A DNA stretch of 64,000 bases from Moringa oleifera (Eukaryota; Streptophyta; Magnoliopsida; Brassicales; Moringaceae). The stretch lies in contig JAJFZO010000344.1 of the NCBI GenBank assembly GCA_021397835.1, positions 5,890,001 through 5,954,000 of the forward strand, in the 5' to 3' direction. Below the pieces are notes generated by a model. It had not been told where the DNA came from. It did not search any database and saw only the letters and a program-made list of their open reading frames with translations. Both the position numbers and the translations under genes were made by a program. Below, piece by piece: positions 61,301-64,000 of this stretch (its first letter is position 1; every line of letters begins with the position of its first letter).

Positions 61301-63956
61301 GAACCTACAGGTGCCTTGGTTTTGCACCTGGAGGTGGAGATAGAATAAACTGCAAGGCCCAAGTGAAAACCAACAAGGACAGCAAAGCACCGTAATATTC
61401 TGCAAAAGCTGTGAAATAATAGATACTAGACTACATCAAGGAAAAGATCAAGCAAACAAGAAAAACTCATTTACTTAGGTGACTACTAAAAATTAAAAGC
61501 TAAAAAGAACAACCCAGTCATACAACATTCTTTAATTCAACACCGATTAATGATCGCCTTTATGAGATCAAACTCACAGAAGGTACAATATCATTAACAG
61601 CATCCAAGCTGAAACCAAGAGCTTTTGGAAACAAACATAAGCATAAGAAATCATAGAATAGGACATCAGCAGGAAGCTTATAATGCAGCACCAGAGGATT
61701 TTATGAACTCATACCATAAAGTGAGGAAATGACAGATGCTTATGAGTTAAGGGTATCAAATCTCCAAATTGATAGACAAACTAACTTTAACTGAATTTAA
61801 TTGGTCAGAAGAGCATCCATCAAGATATGTTGCTGAACTAGTCTCACAACGCTAAATTATAAGGGTAACGCGCACGCACACACGCACACACAAAGTCAAA
61901 AGGATAACTCTGCAATGAAAAGCGTAGAGAAAATAGATAGTAATTTTACCAAGGCTTTGGCGAACTGCCTGTTTAAGGTCAGCCTGGAACCTTTCCTCAT
62001 AATCCTCCTCTGCTTGTAATTCTCTCAGAGTTTTTGTTCTATTATCTCCCAGGTAAGGATTAACTAGATTCATGTAAAGCACATAACATTAGTCACACAT
62101 TCCAGGATACGAACCAGAATCTGAAATCTGGTCCTATTATACAATGAGACATATTAAGTTTAGAAGATCCACAACCATTCTTATAAGGCAACCAAAAGAA
62201 AAAAAAGGTGAAGCTGATAATACCATCATGTGTGAATCACTATAGCATCTAAATTAATTTTACTGCACATTAATTAGGAGAATGCAAAGCCTGCCACACA
62301 AGCAAATTTAAAATAGCCAGAAAGAATAATCATTCAAACAATGAAACAGTCTAGTATAAAGGAAAAGCCTCAGATTTACCCAATTTGATATAAAATGTCT
62401 TTACAAGGACTCTGACAGACAGAAGCTAATTATCCAAGGATATACATGAATTGACAGAGTACTCATTATCCCGTCAAGGAAGTCAGCTAAACTCGGTGAT
62501 CCCCGCACCAAACAATTTAAATAAAGCACTAGGCAACACAGTCAGCTGCTCAATTTGCAGGACCATGATGCACACCATCACAGGAAACAATCAATGGTGG
62601 TGCCATTAGCATTACAATAACTTAGTAGTTCATCATGAACAGGGGAAGTATCGTTCAGTGATTAGGCAAAAATAATGGTATTTTCCCCCAGGTACTTTCA
62701 GTCTGAGATATCAACATGAAATCCAGAGGAATTATACATTCATACTTGTAGAAAGGAAAATAAAAAGCTAGAATAACAAAAGAAAAAAGAAAAGAAACAA
62801 ATGATATCCTCCTTTGAGATCTACTTTTCATCACTAGATATGAAGGGACATGGCAACTAATGTCGACAGCTTCAGTTTTTGGGCAGCTAAAATGAAACAT
62901 GAATTCGCTTTCTTTATTTCACTTAAAAGCATTCTAGGCAAACATATGAATTCATTTCAACAAGAAAGAAATCATGAAGCAAACCAACCATTATGGAAGT
63001 TTTTTTTCTTATTTTAAAAAAATAGCAGTAGAGAGAACAGGAACTAACCACCATCTCTATGCAGACTATCATGAAATTTTGCTTGCTCTTTTATGCGGCC
63101 CTCCTCACCTAAGTTCCCAGCTTCGATATTTTCCTTTTCAGAATGCATGACTTGATACCTCCCCTCAGGAGTTCCTTTAGAAGTTTTTTGTCGTCTGCCT
63201 TTCCTTCCCCCTCGATTATCAGAAGGCAAAACACCAACCTCTGAAGTGCTCCCATTAGGCAGAACTGCAAAGTAGAATGAGTTATGAAAATGCATCTAAA
63301 TGTTACAGTTGAGCCCAGCCTCTTCAGAAGATCTTAACAAAAGATAGATAACCTTGTTTCACTTGTACATGCTGCAAGCTGTTCTTTTGGGTACCAGAAA
63401 CCATAGAAGATTTAATTGTCCCTGCAGCAATATTTGCAGTACTCACTGTTATATCTTCTGATTTATTAGGAAACCCATTCTTCTGGACCAACTGTTCCTG
63501 AAAAGAGCAGACAAAAGAATTCATCTAGCACAATTTCACCCGGTAATTCAATAATCCAATTGCTCAAAGAAAATCTTAATATCAGCAAAACAGGCATCTG
63601 CGTCAAATACATCTCATAATGAAAGGGCGTCAACCAAGAAAATGTCTACCTGAGTAGCACACTTAAATTGGTCATGTGTCTCTAGGCCATCAGCAAGAGC
63701 TTCCAAGTGAATATCATTAGCTTCCTCCACTGGACATGATTGAGTAGCTTTCTTATGCTGCTCTGCGAGGTGCTTCTGTTTGGCTTCATACTCAATTCGT
63801 CTTTGATACTCCAAGGTTTCTTCAAGCTTTCTTTCCTCTGCTTCCAGTTCAATGTTACGTCTGAATTCCTCTTCCTGTTGTTTTAAGTCATCACAATTAA
63901 CAGAAACAACAATCTCAGAATCTGGGTGGTCACCATCAGATGCAACTGGAACGAAA
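58360..63956 (-). CDS. Plant UCH-related (USP-like) protein, 3' eleven exons
   Basis: C-terminal part of the large plant ubiquitin-carboxyl-terminal-hydrolase-related proteins (Arabidopsis At3g47890/At3g47910 type, often annotated as inactive USP53/54-like). Exons: 63956-63650, 63497-63353, 63264-63049, 62063-61950, 60583-60387, 60241-60026, 59926-59651, 59520-59373, 59287-59154, 58603-58517 and 58446-58360, all phase-consistent. The first two encode a charged coiled coil ([20 protein letters not shown]) and a low-complexity linker. The peptidase-C19 domain starts at [21 protein letters not shown], continues through a Cys-rich insert ([27 protein letters not shown]), and ends with [23 protein letters not shown] and VLFYEAVK. 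Cys, His and Asp sit where a USP triad should be. The N-terminal half lies beyond the right edge. Confidence 0.9.
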
Positions 63957-64000
63957 CTGCAGAAGAGACAGATCAAAAGTACATTAACAACTAGACTGTG

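Overview
The window is nuclear DNA from a flowering plant, most probably a eudicot; calling it a woody rosid would be a guess. The evidence is spliced genes with GT/AG introns, AT-rich intergenic DNA, Ty3/gypsy remnants, and angiosperm families throughout (NPF, HD-Zip I, HPP/NITR2, SDR110C, NFD4-like MFS, BRUTUS-like, LBD, plant UCH-related). No CRISPR, rRNA or convincing tRNA gene was seen.

Layout. 0-1.2 kb: 5' part of an NPF4-type transporter gene on the minus strand, running off the left edge. 1.2-6.6 kb: no recognisable gene. 6.7-8.6 kb: a complete three-exon HD-Zip class I gene (HAT5/ATHB-1 type) on the plus strand, with an upstream ORF in its leader. 8.6-14.5 kb: AT-rich DNA interrupted by a roughly 0.7 kb GC-richer island holding five palindromic G-boxes (11.37-11.87 kb). 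14.5-17.5 kb: a five-exon HPP-family gene, probably a plastid nitrite transporter, minus strand. 18.6-24.9 kb: a 2-kb segment present twice, each copy holding an SDR110C dehydrogenase gene; the left copy is a clear pseudogene and the right copy an intact 264-codon ORF. 25.3-34.7 kb: two tandem NFD4-like major-facilitator genes, both two exons and minus strand. The left one has a one-base frameshift in exon 1 and a decayed Ty3/gypsy element in its intron. A short terminal-inverted-repeat element with 10-bp target duplications lies upstream of each.

39.5-48.4 kb: a twelve-exon BRUTUS-like gene (hemerythrin, CHY/CTCHY, RING, zinc ribbon; 1261 codons) on the plus strand, an iron-sensing E3 ligase family. 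49.0-52.7 kb: a probable decayed LTR element between two diverged direct repeats. 53.2-54.2 kb: a two-exon LBD27-type LOB-domain gene, minus strand. 58.4-64 kb: the 3' eleven exons of a plant ubiquitin-carboxyl-terminal-hydrolase-related gene, minus strand, continuing past the right edge.

The genes do not form one pathway. Several touch nutrient handling (nitrate/peptide-type transporter, nitrite transporter, iron-regulated ligase), but their proximity is probably incidental. The 18.6-35 kb block is a zone of tandem duplication, gene decay and transposon insertion. No wholly new system is evident. The best leads are the paired TIR elements, the G-box island without a gene, the leader ORFs of HAT5 and BTSL, and the frameshifted NFD4-like copy. 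Exon boundaries come from splice consensus, unbroken phase and family conservation, not from transcripts.
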